Assembly: GCA_024709225.1 (NCBI GenBank)
Contig: JANJXC010000038.1
Location: 1-64,000, forward strand
Reading direction: 5' to 3'
From: Gammaproteobacteria bacterium
GTDB lineage: Bacteria; Pseudomonadota; Gammaproteobacteria; Thiohalomonadales; Thiohalomonadaceae
Length of the DNA stretch: 64,000 bases
The notes below the pieces were generated by a model, which was not told where the DNA came from, made no database searches, and worked only from the letters and a program-made list of their open reading frames with translations. The position numbers and the translations under genes were made by a program. Shown here one piece after another: positions 44,286 through 53,186 of the stretch (positions are counted from its first letter, which is position 1; every line of letters starts with the position of its first letter).

Positions 44286-44525
44286 CTACACCACGTCGGG
44301 TTCGGCATGCACCGAGTCCAGGGCATCTTTCAGCGTCTCTTCGGGCAAGGCGTTGAGCATCTCCGACAACACCTCGGCGGCGTTCACGGCCCCCGGCGGC
44401 AAGGTCTGGGCATCGGTGTTCGCCACCAGCACGGCGGCGGCACCCACCACACGCAGCAGGGTTGCCCGTTCGCCCATCAACATTTCGATCTCTTTGCTCA
44501 ACAGCGCGACTTCTTGCTTGTTCAT
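44286..44525 (-). CDS. Small uncharacterised protein
   Basis: 79 residues starting MNKQEVALLSKEIEMLMGERATLLRV, a predicted helix, followed by a hydrophobic GAAAVLVAN segment and an acidic C-terminal helix (EVLSEMLNALPEETLKDAL). No signal peptide and no known domain. It is convergent with the pseudouridine synthase-like gene. The codon pattern and a good start support it as real. Confidence 0.6.
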   Translation of the reverse strand: MNKQEVALLSKEIEMLMGERATLLRVVGAAAVLVANTDAQTLPPGAVNAAEVLSEMLNALPEETLKDALDSVHAEPDVV

Positions 44526-44649
44526 CGTGGCCTCTCGGGATTGGCATGGGGCACAGCGGCGCGCCGCCGCGCGCATATTCACTATGTATCCATCATGCCT
44601 GAATGGTCCGTCCCCGACCATGCCTTTTGGTACCCGGCGGCGCGGAGTG

Positions 44650-45168
44650 TCACGGCGTTTGCAGCCGGGATGGCGCGGCATCCTCGCTGCGCGCCGCTGC
44701 CAGACGCCGCAGCAGCGGTGCAAACGATACGATGGCGATATGGATCAGCACCAGGGCCAGGGAACCTTCCGCCAGGCCATCGTGCAGGTCTTCCCATTTC
44801 CACCAGTCCGCCGCCAGGCCGCTGAGCGATACCAGTACCATCACGCCGAGGATCAGCAGCCCGGAGAGCGGCGCAAAGGGCGTGCGCCCGCGCAGCACGC
44901 CGAGCCGGCCGCTGAGCAGCTGGCGGGCGAAATTTTTCCACTGCGCGGCGCGGGGCAGCGGCAGGGCCCAGGGGGCGCGCTGACCGGCGAGGCGGGCGAT
45001 GATGAGTCGCACGGCGAGCAGCGCCAGGGCGGCATAACCGGAAAATTCATGCAGTGCCGGCGCGCCCTCCGCGGTGAGATAGGCGACGGTATAGGCGCCG
45101 ACGAACAGGCCGTGCCAGAACAGCAGCAGATCAAATGCCGTGGGAATGCGCAGTCTAGTCATCGTCAT
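44650..45168 (-). CDS. Cytochrome b561-type membrane protein
   Basis: 172 residues, four membrane helices. Candidate haem ligand His residues lie in FWHGLF (helix 1), ALHEFSGY (helix 2), EDLHDGL and VLIHIAIV (helices 3-4), the usual pattern of two-haem b-type cytochromes, with RLIIARLAG after helix 2. It likely moves electrons between the quinone pool and a periplasmic partner. The start at 45168 overlaps the end of the tiny upstream gene by 14 nt, so the two are coupled. Confidence 0.8.
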   Translation of the reverse strand: MTMTRLRIPTAFDLLLFWHGLFVGAYTVAYLTAEGAPALHEFSGYAALALLAVRLIIARLAGQRAPWALPLPRAAQWKNFARQLLSGRLGVLRGRTPFAPLSGLLILGVMVLVSLSGLAADWWKWEDLHDGLAEGSLALVLIHIAIVSFAPLLRRLAAARSEDAAPSRLQTP

Positions 45169-45325
45169 GTTCCTCCTGTCTGTCGTGGTGTTCGCTGTCG
45201 CCGAGGCCCATGACGCCGGCCACGCTGGGAACAAAGCCGCGATCATAGAAGGTGCCGTAGGCGAGGGTAACGGCGGTCATGAACAGCACGCCGAACAGAA
45301 CCTGGTGCAGTGCCTTGTCGAACAT
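45155..45325 (-). CDS. Tiny membrane protein with acidic/His-rich tail, coupled to cytochrome b
   Basis: 56 residues: one membrane segment (VLFGVLFMTAVTLAYGTF) and a C-terminal DSEHHDRQEEHDDD tail rich in His, Asp and Glu. It has no recognised family. It overlaps the cytochrome b start by 14 nt, suggesting translational coupling, and the tail could bind a metal. The ORF continues 31 codons upstream, but MFDKALHQV with its membrane helix is the better start. Confidence 0.5.
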   Translation of the reverse strand: MFDKALHQVLFGVLFMTAVTLAYGTFYDRGFVPSVAGVMGLGDSEHHDRQEEHDDD

Positions 45326-45471
45326 AGCCCCTCCGAAATGTCTGCTATTGCCTGACATGCTACGGGGTGGAGCTGAAACCAAGCTGAATGTGATGCGGCA
45401 CGGGAGAGACGCTGGCAACAGGCCGTCGGCGCCATTAGAATCCTTCCATACTCAATCAGGAAGGAAGATCC

Positions 45472-46086
45472 ATGGCCCCTCAGTCACCAGCCTATGAACG
45501 CGCGGTTGCCCTCATCGATGCCGCCAACGCCGAAGACCCCAATATCGAACTGGCCGACGGCAAGGAATGGCCGAAGGAACTGCTGTATTCCCAGCGCATG
45601 TCCGACATCCTGCAGCGCTACACGCCGGAGGCGGACGAGGCGCAGCGGCTGGCGATCCATGCGCAACACATCCAGCGCTGGAAATCGCCGCGCAGCGACT
45701 ACCCCATGGACCGTAACGGCTACCTGCAGTGGCGCACCCATCTCTACAAGTTTCACGCCGAGACCGCCGCGGCCTTGATGGCACAAGCGGGTTGCAGTGC
45801 GGAGGATATCGATCGGGTGAAACAGGCGGTGGGCAAGCGGGCGCTGAAGGTCAACCGCGATACCCAGTTGCTGGAGGATGTGGCCGGCCTGACCTTCATC
45901 GAGCACTACATGCTGGAGTTCGCCGGCAAGCATCCGGAATACGACGAGGCCAAGTGGATCGACATCATCCGCAAGACCTGGAAGAAGATGTCGGAGCGCG
46001 CGCATCAGTTTGCGCTGTCCGGCGGCATCCGGCTGCCGGAACCGCTACTGCCGCTGATTCAGAAGGCGCTGGCGCCGGCGGAGTGA
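45472..46086 (+). CDS. DUF4202 family protein
   Basis: 204 residues and close to the family over its whole length: AVALIDAANAEDPN, ELLYSQRMSDIL, LAIHAQHIQRWKSPRSDYPMDRNGYLQWR, LKVNRDTQLLEDVAGLTFIEHYMLEFA, then the C-terminal IIRKTWKKMSERAH. The family is cytosolic and alpha-helical; conserved His residues (HAQHIQRW, FIEHYM) suggest a metal or HD-like site. Function unknown. The start follows AGGAAGATCC. It is convergent with the sulfide dehydrogenase operon, with a terminator between. Confidence 0.88.
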   Translation: MAPQSPAYERAVALIDAANAEDPNIELADGKEWPKELLYSQRMSDILQRYTPEADEAQRLAIHAQHIQRWKSPRSDYPMDRNGYLQWRTHLYKFHAETAAALMAQAGCSAEDIDRVKQAVGKRALKVNRDTQLLEDVAGLTFIEHYMLEFAGKHPEYDEAKWIDIIRKTWKKMSERAHQFALSGGIRLPEPLLPLIQKALAPAE

Positions 46087-46098
46087 ACCCGGCGCCAG

Positions 46099-46140
46099 AC
46101 AACGCCGCTGCGGTCCACGACCGCAGCGACGTTGTGTTTT
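46099..46140. terminator. Bidirectional terminator between the DUF4202 gene and fccB
   Basis: A 17 nt stem (46099-46115 with 46119-46135, 16 of 17 paired) around a 3 nt loop, with GTTTT after it on the plus strand. It lies between two convergent genes and probably ends both transcripts. Confidence 0.75.
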
Positions 46141-47434
46141 ACTCCATCATGTCGTTGATGACGTTCTTGAACCAGCTGTGGGCGTAGCTCACCTCGCGCC
46201 TGCGGATCTCCGGGCTGGCGTTGGCCGGTGATACGCCGCCGGAGTTGGGCATTTCCTCGATGGAGTTGTTGGCGGCATCCAGGGTATAGACCGCCGCCAC
46301 CGAGATACCGAAGTCCTCGCCCACCACGCTGTAGCAGGTGTTGACGAAGGTCGGATCGCCCGGCTCGCGGCCGAGGAAGCGGGCGACGATGGCCGCGGCG
46401 GCCACCTTGGCCTGGGAGTTGGCGGCATAGGCCGACTTGGGCATCTTCGCCGCACTGGAGGCGTCGCCCAGCACGTAGATGTCCTTGTGCCGCTTCGATT
46501 CGAAGGTGCGCTTGTCCACCGGGCACCAGTCGCCATCGACCAGGTCGGCGGCGAAGGCGATGGCACCGGCCTTCTGCGGCGGGATGATGTTCACCACATC
46601 GCCCTGGAATTCCTCGATCTCCGCCTGCAAGGTCAGCGTCGACGGGTCGACGGATTCCACCTTGCCGCCGGCGGCGGCCCCCACCCATTCGATCATGCTG
46701 TTGCCAGTGCCGTAGCCATACAGCTTGGTCCAGCCCTCGACATACAGCCCCTGCTTGGAGAAGGCATCCTTGGCATCGAGGATGATGATCTTGGCGCGCG
46801 GGTTGTGGTGCTTGCAGTACATGGCGATCTGCGAGGCACGCTCGTACGGCCCCGGCGGGCACTTGAAGGGATTGGGCGGCGCCACGATGATGACGCGGCC
46901 GCCCTGGCGCATGGCCTGCAACTGGCGACGCAGGATCTTGGTCTGCGGCCCGGCGTTCCAGGCATGGGTGATGGTCTCGCTCGCCGCCTCGTCATAGCCG
47001 TCGATGGCGCCCCACTTGAAGCCGATGCCGGGTGACACCACGCAGGCGTCGTAGTCGAAATTCCTGCCGCCGGCCGTCGTCACGCTCTTCTTCACCGGGT
47101 CGATGCCTACCGCCATGTCCGTGACCACCTCTACGCCATGGCGGCGCAGGCCGTCATAGTTGAAGGTGATCGACTCCAGCGTGCGCTCGCCGCTCAGCAC
47201 CTCGTTGCTCATGAAGCAGCTGGTGTAGGTGGTCTTGCTCTCGATCAGCGTCACCGCCAGGCTCGGGTCGAGCTTGCGCAGGTACTTGGCGACGGTGCAG
47301 CCGCCCACGCCGCCGCCCACCACCACCACGCGGCGCGCGGCGCCGAGGGCGATGTGCGGAAAGCCGAGGCCGGCACCCAGCGCGGCCACGCCGCCGGCGC
47401 TGCGAATGAAATCTCTACGCGTAATCTTCGTCAT
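46139..47434 (-). CDS. fccB: Flavocytochrome c sulfide dehydrogenase, flavoprotein subunit
   Basis: 431 residues. A Tat signal (TRRDFIRSAGG) sends the folded FAD protein to the periplasm. The FAD-binding GGGVGGCTVAKYL begins near residue 38. The redox-active Cys pair of FccB is present, in NPFKCPPGPYERASQ and NTCYSVV. The C-terminal FCSD domain follows. It oxidises sulfide and passes electrons to its cytochrome c partner, encoded upstream in the same operon. Sulfide:quinone oxidoreductases are related but lack this C-terminal domain and the Tat signal. Confidence 0.92.
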   Translation of the reverse strand: MTKITRRDFIRSAGGVAALGAGLGFPHIALGAARRVVVVGGGVGGCTVAKYLRKLDPSLAVTLIESKTTYTSCFMSNEVLSGERTLESITFNYDGLRRHGVEVVTDMAVGIDPVKKSVTTAGGRNFDYDACVVSPGIGFKWGAIDGYDEAASETITHAWNAGPQTKILRRQLQAMRQGGRVIIVAPPNPFKCPPGPYERASQIAMYCKHHNPRAKIIILDAKDAFSKQGLYVEGWTKLYGYGTGNSMIEWVGAAAGGKVESVDPSTLTLQAEIEEFQGDVVNIIPPQKAGAIAFAADLVDGDWCPVDKRTFESKRHKDIYVLGDASSAAKMPKSAYAANSQAKVAAAAIVARFLGREPGDPTFVNTCYSVVGEDFGISVAAVYTLDAANNSIEEMPNSGGVSPANASPEIRRREVSYAHSWFKNVINDMME

Positions 47435-47455
47435 GATTCGTGGTCCTCGCAGCGA

Positions 47456-48034
47456 TCAGTGCTGGCTGGCGTAGTAGTGGATGAGCGCAGGAATCGCCTG
47501 CTTGCCGTCGTCGGCGATCGCCGCATCCACCTTGCGCTTCATCTTGCGCGGCCAGTCGCGCTTACCGGACATGAAGTCATCCATGGTGTGCTGCAGATAG
47601 GGCATCCACTGCCCGGCCAGCGTGCCGGCGTCGCCGGGGCGACCGCCGTCCTCGTGACACTTCTCGCAGTGCTTGTCGTGCAGGATCTTGCCGCGCGCGG
47701 CGAGCGCCGCATCGTATTTCTGCGGCAGCAGGTGCAGGCGCTGTCTGGCGAAGAACCAGGCCATATCCTCCAGCTGCTGCGTGGTATAGCCCTTGGCGAT
47801 GCGGTTCATGATGGAGGAGTTGCGCTTGTCGGCCTGATAGTCCTTCATCGCATCGACGAACACCTCCGGGTCCATGCCGGCAATGGACGGCATCGACGGT
47901 CCCACGCTGGAACCGTCGGTACCATGACAGCCGGCACAGGTGAAGGCCAGCGCCTCGCCGCTGGGTGCGGCGGTGGTCATCGCCGGGGCCAGCGCCAGCA
48001 CGGCCAGCAGCAGATTGCGTACAGTCTTGGTCAT
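47456..48034 (-). CDS. Dihaem cytochrome c, probable FccA-type subunit
   Basis: 192 residues with a Sec signal peptide (cleavage after TAA, about residue 23) and two CxxCH haem sites, CAGCH at 33-37 and CEKCH at 123-127, one per cytochrome c domain. Met ligand candidates (PSMPSIAG, QWMPYLQ) follow each. The order and 21 nt spacing to fccB fit FccA, which receives electrons from the flavin. A general c4-type dihaem cytochrome is the alternative. Confidence 0.82.
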   Translation of the reverse strand: MTKTVRNLLLAVLALAPAMTTAAPSGEALAFTCAGCHGTDGSSVGPSMPSIAGMDPEVFVDAMKDYQADKRNSSIMNRIAKGYTTQQLEDMAWFFARQRLHLLPQKYDAALAARGKILHDKHCEKCHEDGGRPGDAGTLAGQWMPYLQHTMDDFMSGKRDWPRKMKRKVDAAIADDGKQAIPALIHYYASQH

Positions 48035-48051
48035 GATGTCGTCTCTTCAGG

Positions 48052-50040
48052 CTAGTCCGGCATGGTCATCAGGCCGATCAGCACCAGCGTCAGCAACGCC
48101 AGGCCGGCCATGATCAGTACGCTGGTGATGAACGAAGCCGCCAGGTCGGCGCGACGCGACGGACGCTTGACCAGATGCTTGTCCAGTTCACCGGCCGCCA
48201 CCAGGCGCTCGTATTCGAGGCGATGGTCGTGCTTGAACTCCTCGATGGGGATCGCACCGGTGAAGATGGTGGTGCTCATCGGAAAGCGCTCCGGCCGGAA
48301 GTGCACGTTGAAGAAGTGCACCGAGTTGAGGAAGATGGCCGCCAGCAGCGCCTCTTCCGCATGGATCAGCGTGGCGATGTTGAACATCCAGCCCGGCAGG
48401 ATGGTGGCGGTCGCCTCCGGCGCAAACAGGATGATGCCGGAGGAGCCGATCACCGCGGTACCCCAGAACGGCGCCCAGTAGTCGAACTTCTGCCAGTAGG
48501 TCCAGTGGCAGAACTCGGGACGCGGGCCGCGGCCGAGGAACCACTTGAACATGCCGCGCAGGTCATCCCAATCCTTCCAGTTGGGCAGCATGGAGGTGCC
48601 GCCGAACCACTCGAACGTCTGGCGCTTGCGCCAGATGTTGGTCAGCGCGATGGCCAGATGCGCCACGAAGATGCTCAGCCACAGCACCGCGGCGGTGCGA
48701 TGCACGATGCCTTCCACCTGCGGTCCGCCGAGGAAGTTGACCACCGCCTTGGCCCACGCGGTGTGGGAGAACAGCAGGGTGGTGCCGGTCAGGATCAGGG
48801 TCATGGTGGCGATGGCGAACAGGCCGTGGATCCAGCGCCATACCGCCGGGAAGCGACGGAAGTAGACGATATCGGGCCGCTCGCGATCTTCGATGAAGCC
48901 CTTGCCCTGGATGCGATCCATCACCTCGCGGTACAGCCACAACAGCACGTGCACCCAGAAGAAGGCGATGACGCCGAAGATCAGTGCCTGCATGAATACC
49001 TTGGCGATCCACAGCGCCGGGTAGTTCTCCGCATCGTCCGCATCACCGTGCGGCCAGAAGCTGAGAAAGTTCTCGTTGGCGTCGGTATGGCAGTTGCGGC
49101 AGTTCTCCAGCCGGTTGTTGGCATGGATCTCCGAGGTTGGGTCGTCCTTGCCCTTGATCTCGTGGCCGCCGTGGCAGTCGTGGCACTTGGCGGTGTTGGT
49201 GTAGCCGAGGCGGTGCACCTGGCCATGATAGGAGGCGAAGTAGGTGCGCTGGGCATCCTCATGGCAGTCGCCGCAGTTCTTGGTGATCGCCTTCTTGGCG
49301 GCATCGCCCTCGGGCGAGGTGATGGCATGGGTGGTGTGGCAGTCGGAGCACACCGCCGCCTTGCTGTCCTTCTTCTCCAGCACCGCCTTGCCGTGATCGG
49401 AGGTGCGGTATTCGTTCAGCTGCTTTTCGTGGCAGCTACCACACAGCTCGGGATTCTTCAGGCGGTTTTCCTCGCGCTGCTGGGTGCCCAGCTTGCCGAC
49501 GGTGTGGGCGTCGTGACAGTCGTAGCAGGTGGCGTTGGTGCGGGACTCGTCCAGCTTGCTCGGCTGGGCGTGGACCGATCCCATGAAGCTGTCGATCTGT
49601 TCGACGACGACCTTCAGCCGCTCGTGCTCGCCGCTCGGATCGTCCTTGTGCTTTTCCCAGGTACTGCGATGGCACTCGACGCAACCGACGATCACCTCCG
49701 GCGCCTCGCGGTGCGGCACGCGGCTGATGGTGGTGTGGCAGCTGTTGCAGCGCTGCTCGCCGTGCACGCTCGCCTCGATCTGGTCGCGGTGCACGAAGAT
49801 ATTGACCTTGCTGCCGTCGTCGCGGACGTCGGTCTTTTCCTTTTCGTCGCCATGGCAGGTCAGGCAGCGCTCGTTGGGGATGATGCGCTTGCCCGTCGCA
49901 GGATCGAAGTGCTGGAGGATCGTCTCGCCTTCCGGCGCCGCGTTTTCTGCATGGGCCGCAGGCGTGATGCACAGGCTGAAGACGGCTGCCCAGAGGCAGG
50001 CCAACGCCGTGGAGGCGATGCGTCGGGGCATCGTATTCAT
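48052..50040 (-). CDS. Multihaem cytochrome c fused to a cytochrome b membrane domain
   Basis: 662 residues. After a signal peptide come nine CxxCH sites in the first 350 residues (CLTCH, CNSCH, CVECH, CYDCH, CGSCH, CSDCH, CGDCH, CHDCH, CRNCH). Then six membrane helices follow with a formate-dehydrogenase-gamma-like cytochrome b fold: conserved His in RWIHGLFAI, GIVHRTAAV, LIHAEEAL and SVHFFNVHF. It is the first gene of an operon with the dihaem cytochrome (17 nt gap) and fccB, so it probably passes electrons between quinone and the sulfide dehydrogenase. Strong Shine-Dalgarno AAAGGAAA precedes MNTMPRR; the longer ORF upstream is not supported. Confidence 0.85.
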   Translation of the reverse strand: MNTMPRRIASTALACLWAAVFSLCITPAAHAENAAPEGETILQHFDPATGKRIIPNERCLTCHGDEKEKTDVRDDGSKVNIFVHRDQIEASVHGEQRCNSCHTTISRVPHREAPEVIVGCVECHRSTWEKHKDDPSGEHERLKVVVEQIDSFMGSVHAQPSKLDESRTNATCYDCHDAHTVGKLGTQQREENRLKNPELCGSCHEKQLNEYRTSDHGKAVLEKKDSKAAVCSDCHTTHAITSPEGDAAKKAITKNCGDCHEDAQRTYFASYHGQVHRLGYTNTAKCHDCHGGHEIKGKDDPTSEIHANNRLENCRNCHTDANENFLSFWPHGDADDAENYPALWIAKVFMQALIFGVIAFFWVHVLLWLYREVMDRIQGKGFIEDRERPDIVYFRRFPAVWRWIHGLFAIATMTLILTGTTLLFSHTAWAKAVVNFLGGPQVEGIVHRTAAVLWLSIFVAHLAIALTNIWRKRQTFEWFGGTSMLPNWKDWDDLRGMFKWFLGRGPRPEFCHWTYWQKFDYWAPFWGTAVIGSSGIILFAPEATATILPGWMFNIATLIHAEEALLAAIFLNSVHFFNVHFRPERFPMSTTIFTGAIPIEEFKHDHRLEYERLVAAGELDKHLVKRPSRRADLAASFITSVLIMAGLALLTLVLIGLMTMPD

Positions 50041-50691
50041 CTGCAAATTTCCTTTGGATGGTCGCGCAGCCCAAGTGCTGGCGCATGTATTGTTATTCAG
50101 GGAGGGCGCCGCATCCCGGCAAACCGGCAGATACGCCGATGTCATCCCCCCTGACTACTCCGTTGACCTGCCTGGCCTGCCGGAGCGTGCTCTTCACCTG
50201 CCGCAAGTTGCGCCCGGCAAATCATCAGCACGGCTCATGACAGCCAACACGCGGGTCAGCGTGTGGAAGGCGGCGCGGCCCCGTGGGCAGGCCCCGAATC
50301 CTTCAATCAGTCGCTCAAGCAAGGAGAGTGCCAGGTGCAACTATGGCAGAAGCGTGCGGAATATTCGCTGACAGCGTTCATTTCACATACTGTCATGACA
50401 CGTGGCATATGACATGTAGCTGGTACATGCCATATTTGGCGTACAACATCACTCTGATAATGATGCAACCTGTGGTAAATACGGGCATTTATCAATAAAT
50501 CACGCGTCATGTGCGCGGACAGAGACGGTGGGGCCGCGGTCGCTGGCGGTGTCGGTTTGCTCCGGCAAGGCACCACTCGTCGCACCGTGGCTGTGGCCCC
50601 GTGCACAGGCGGATAGGCGGATTGATGCTACCATCCGCAGCAATTTTTCGCGGCCGGCGCCATCCCGCGGCCGGAACATTGAGAGTGTCCG
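50041..50691. other. Divergent intergenic region of the sulfide dehydrogenase operon
   Basis: 651 bp with no supported gene. It holds a 10 bp perfect palindrome TGTCATGACA (50391-50400) and a 12+12 bp inverted repeat (50407-50418 with 50424-50435, 5 nt loop). The rest shows no riboswitch or tRNA pattern that I recognise, and the ORFs inside it have no family features. Confidence 0.5.
50391..50435. promoter_or_regulatory. Candidate operator palindromes upstream of the sulfide dehydrogenase operon
   Basis: TGTCATGACA at 50391-50400, and ATATGACATGTA-GCTGG-TACATGCCATAT at 50407-50435 with 11 of 12 positions paired. The two share TGACATG/CATGACA words. They lie between the minus-strand cytochrome operon and the plus-strand gene at 50692, so they could control either. 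The regulator is unknown. Confidence 0.4.
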
Positions 50692-51306
50692 ATGAGCGAT
50701 GCAGTGAAGCACACCCGTGCCGGCCGGCGATTTCGCATGCAGGGCTACCAGCTGGATGAACACCCGCGCGCCGTGATGGCGGTGCTCCTGTTCGTCGTCC
50801 TCGCGGCGTATGCCTTCATCGACACGTTTCTCACGCCGGGCAGCGGCTATCTGGGTACGCCGCCGTACTGGCTGTTCGCCTTGAGCGGCGCCGCGGCGGG
50901 TGGCGGCACTTTTTTCTGGCTGTACCGCGGTGCGGTGCCACGCAGCGAGGCCGCCGGTGTGGCCGCCCTGGTGGCCATCGCCTGGGCCGGCGCGTTCTAT
51001 CCGGGGTGGCTGCGCATCAATGAGGCGGGCGGTGGCGAGTATCTGCACCACAGCTATCGTCTCGAGGCCGGCCTGACCTTGCATCCTGCCGACACCGCGC
51101 TGCCGCTGTTGTCGGCGCCGCTCGATGCGGAATACTGGCGTGCGCAAGCGGTGGGCGGCCAGTGGGACATCGAAATACGACAGGGTTGGTCGGGACAGTG
51201 GATGTACCGCCGGCAGTCGCTGCAAGACCGCATCGATGCCTACTATGCGCGCGCTGCCTTCATGGAGGGGATACTGCAAGGACAGCCAGGACCGGGGCGG
51301 AATTAG
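50692..51306 (+). CDS. Uncharacterised membrane protein
   Basis: 204 residues. Three hydrophobic segments (AVMAVLLFVVLAAYAFI, WLFALSGAAAGGGTFFWLY, AAGVAALVAIAWAGAFYPGW) are followed by a soluble C-terminal half (EYLHHSYRLEAGLTLHPADTALPLL, YYARAAFMEGILQG). No known domain. It is divergent from the cytochrome operon and upstream of a tRNA. Start chosen as the first ATG of the frame; GCGATG precedes without a strong Shine-Dalgarno. Confidence 0.6.
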   Translation: MSDAVKHTRAGRRFRMQGYQLDEHPRAVMAVLLFVVLAAYAFIDTFLTPGSGYLGTPPYWLFALSGAAAGGGTFFWLYRGAVPRSEAAGVAALVAIAWAGAFYPGWLRINEAGGGEYLHHSYRLEAGLTLHPADTALPLLSAPLDAEYWRAQAVGGQWDIEIRQGWSGQWMYRRQSLQDRIDAYYARAAFMEGILQGQPGPGRN

Positions 51307-51395
51307 CATGCCAGCCGCACACAGGCTGGCCGGGACGCGCAGGGCGTGATGAAGAGGCAACAGGATTCCCGGTGAACGGCGCCGGGAGCGAAATA

Positions 51396-51471
<76 letters not shown>

Positions 51472-51613
51472 ATGGAGGCGCGCAATTCTATCCAGTTAAG
51501 CGGGCCTGTCAAGCCTTGCCGCCGGCGATTCGGATTTACACCGCGGCACGCAGTTACAATTCCCATCTCCCGGGGCTGTGTCCTCGGCCCCTGCCCATTG
51601 ACGAGACCCCATT

Positions 51614-52435
51614 GTGATAGATGGCCCGCTGTTGACGATCAAGATACACCGCGCCATGCAGGCGGCGCGGCGGACGGGCGTGACGGTGCTGGAATGCTCG
51701 CTGGATCTGGAGCGTTCCACCACCACGGTGCAACTGGGGGCGGAGGACTGGCTGTGGCAGGGCAGGCGCTATCCCTATCTTGAAAACTGCAAGGAACGCA
51801 CGGTTTACCGCTGGGGCGACGACGGCTTCGAGCCGGTGGCGCGGTTCACCACGTCACTGATCAAGCTGGTGCCGACGGAGTGGGGGGCGCCGACCTTCGA
51901 AATCGATGGCATCAAGATGTTGCCGACGGCGCAGGTGTCGCCCTATGCCGATGCCGAACGGAAGGTCGGATTGATTCAGCCGCGCGGCAAGGTGATCCTC
52001 GATACCTGCGGTGGCCTGGGCTATTTCGCCGCGTGGTGCATCCAGGGGCAGGCCAGGCAGGTGCTCTCGTTCGAGAAAAATCCCGATGTCATCTGGATGC
52101 GCCGCTGCAATCCCTGGTCGCCGCAGGCAGGCGGCGTGCTGGTATTGCGCCAGGGCGATATTGCGCAGGAGATCGCGGCGTTGCCCGATGCGTCGGTGGA
52201 TGCCGTGCTGCATGATCCGCCGCGCTTCGGCATTGCCGGCGAACTGTATGCGCAGGCCTTCTACCATCATCTCGCCCGTGTGCTGAAACGCCGGGGCAGG
52301 CTGTTTCATTACACCGGCACGCCCAACCGGCTCACCAGCGGGCGCGATGTCCCCAATGAAGTGGCCAAGCGGCTGCGGCTGGCGGGCTTTGCCACCGAGT
52401 TGGTGGGGGATGGGGTGCTGGCGGTAAGGAGCTAG
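51614..52435 (+). CDS. Class I SAM-dependent methyltransferase-like protein (spermine synthase-like)
   Basis: 273 residues. About 110 N-terminal residues of unknown fold (LLTIKIHRAMQAARRTGVTVLECSLDLERSTTTV) precede a Rossmann SAM-binding domain: VILDTCGGLGYFAAWCI (motif I), VLSFEKNPDV (acidic motif II), VDAVLHDPPRFGIAGEL (motif IV, DPPR) and LKRRGRLFHYTGTPN. The DPPR motif suggests a nucleic-acid base or amine substrate. It resembles a conserved family found in archaea and some proteobacteria with no assigned substrate. GTG start at 51614; none of the ATGs upstream fit. Confidence 0.75.
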   Translation: MIDGPLLTIKIHRAMQAARRTGVTVLECSLDLERSTTTVQLGAEDWLWQGRRYPYLENCKERTVYRWGDDGFEPVARFTTSLIKLVPTEWGAPTFEIDGIKMLPTAQVSPYADAERKVGLIQPRGKVILDTCGGLGYFAAWCIQGQARQVLSFEKNPDVIWMRRCNPWSPQAGGVLVLRQGDIAQEIAALPDASVDAVLHDPPRFGIAGELYAQAFYHHLARVLKRRGRLFHYTGTPNRLTSGRDVPNEVAKRLRLAGFATELVGDGVLAVRS

Positions 52436-52466
52436 GCCGGCCTGCGCCGCTGGAGCATGCGGGCAA

Positions 52467-53033
52467 TCAGAATCCCAGGGTCAGCCCGGTGGTGACGGCG
52501 GCGTAGTCCTCGCCCTGCGTGCCCCCCCCTGGCGGACGGTAGTCGTCAATGCGGCCGGCGCTGTAGTTGAGAAACCAATGGGTCGTCGTCGCGGCATAGC
52601 GGGTCAGTTCGTAACCGAGGCCCAGGGTGTAGCCGCGGCCCTCGCTGTTGTCCACGCCCGGTTCATTGTTGCGGTGGATGACACCGCCGCCTGCAACCTT
52701 GATGAACAGGTTCGAGGTGGCCGTGGGCCAGTAGCGCACTACGCCAAACAGCTGCAGCAGGCTTTCGCCCTTGGCAGGGTCGAGCAGCTTGCCGGAGCGG
52801 ATGCTCCAGCCGCTCGCCTCGATGCCGAGCTGCAATTGCGGATGCAGCGTGTAGCCGCCGGCGAGACCAAGATACAGGCGCGTGCTGCTGCGCGCGGCGG
52901 CCACCTCCGGCTGCAGCCGCAGGCTGCCGAAACCGATATCGACACTGCCCCAGTAACCCTCGCGCACAGCCGCGTCAGCCGCGTACAGCGGCGTTGCCAG
53001 GAGCGGGCCGAGCAGCACAAGCAGATAGCGCAT
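52467..53033 (-). CDS. Small outer membrane beta-barrel protein
   Basis: 188 residues from MRYLLVLLGPLLATPLYAADA, a signal peptide. Alternating beta strands follow (YWGSVDIGFGSL, STRLYLGLAGGYTL, LQLGIEASGWSI, SNLFIKVAGGGVI, GRGYTLGLGYEL), and the protein ends in a terminal Phe (VTTGLTLGF), the BAM recognition pattern. It resembles the OmpA/OmpW-like eight-stranded barrels. No ligand can be inferred. Confidence 0.75.
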   Translation of the reverse strand: MRYLLVLLGPLLATPLYAADAAVREGYWGSVDIGFGSLRLQPEVAAARSSTRLYLGLAGGYTLHPQLQLGIEASGWSIRSGKLLDPAKGESLLQLFGVVRYWPTATSNLFIKVAGGGVIHRNNEPGVDNSEGRGYTLGLGYELTRYAATTTHWFLNYSAGRIDDYRPPGGGTQGEDYAAVTTGLTLGF

Positions 53034-53186
53034 GGCACGTTGCTTTGTCAGGGCGGGAGCGTAATTGACTATAGCACGCGGCTGCACGTCTTCCTGACGG
53101 GATAACTCGTGTGTTGGCGGCGCAACTGGCCTATGCTGGCGGCGGGATGTCATGCGTTTTGCAGGGCATCGAAAGTGGAGAGCACT

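Noticed and set aside
50041-50691. A riboswitch or small RNA in the region upstream of the cytochrome operon
   Set aside because: No conserved riboswitch boxes seen; only the palindromes at 50391-50435 stand out.
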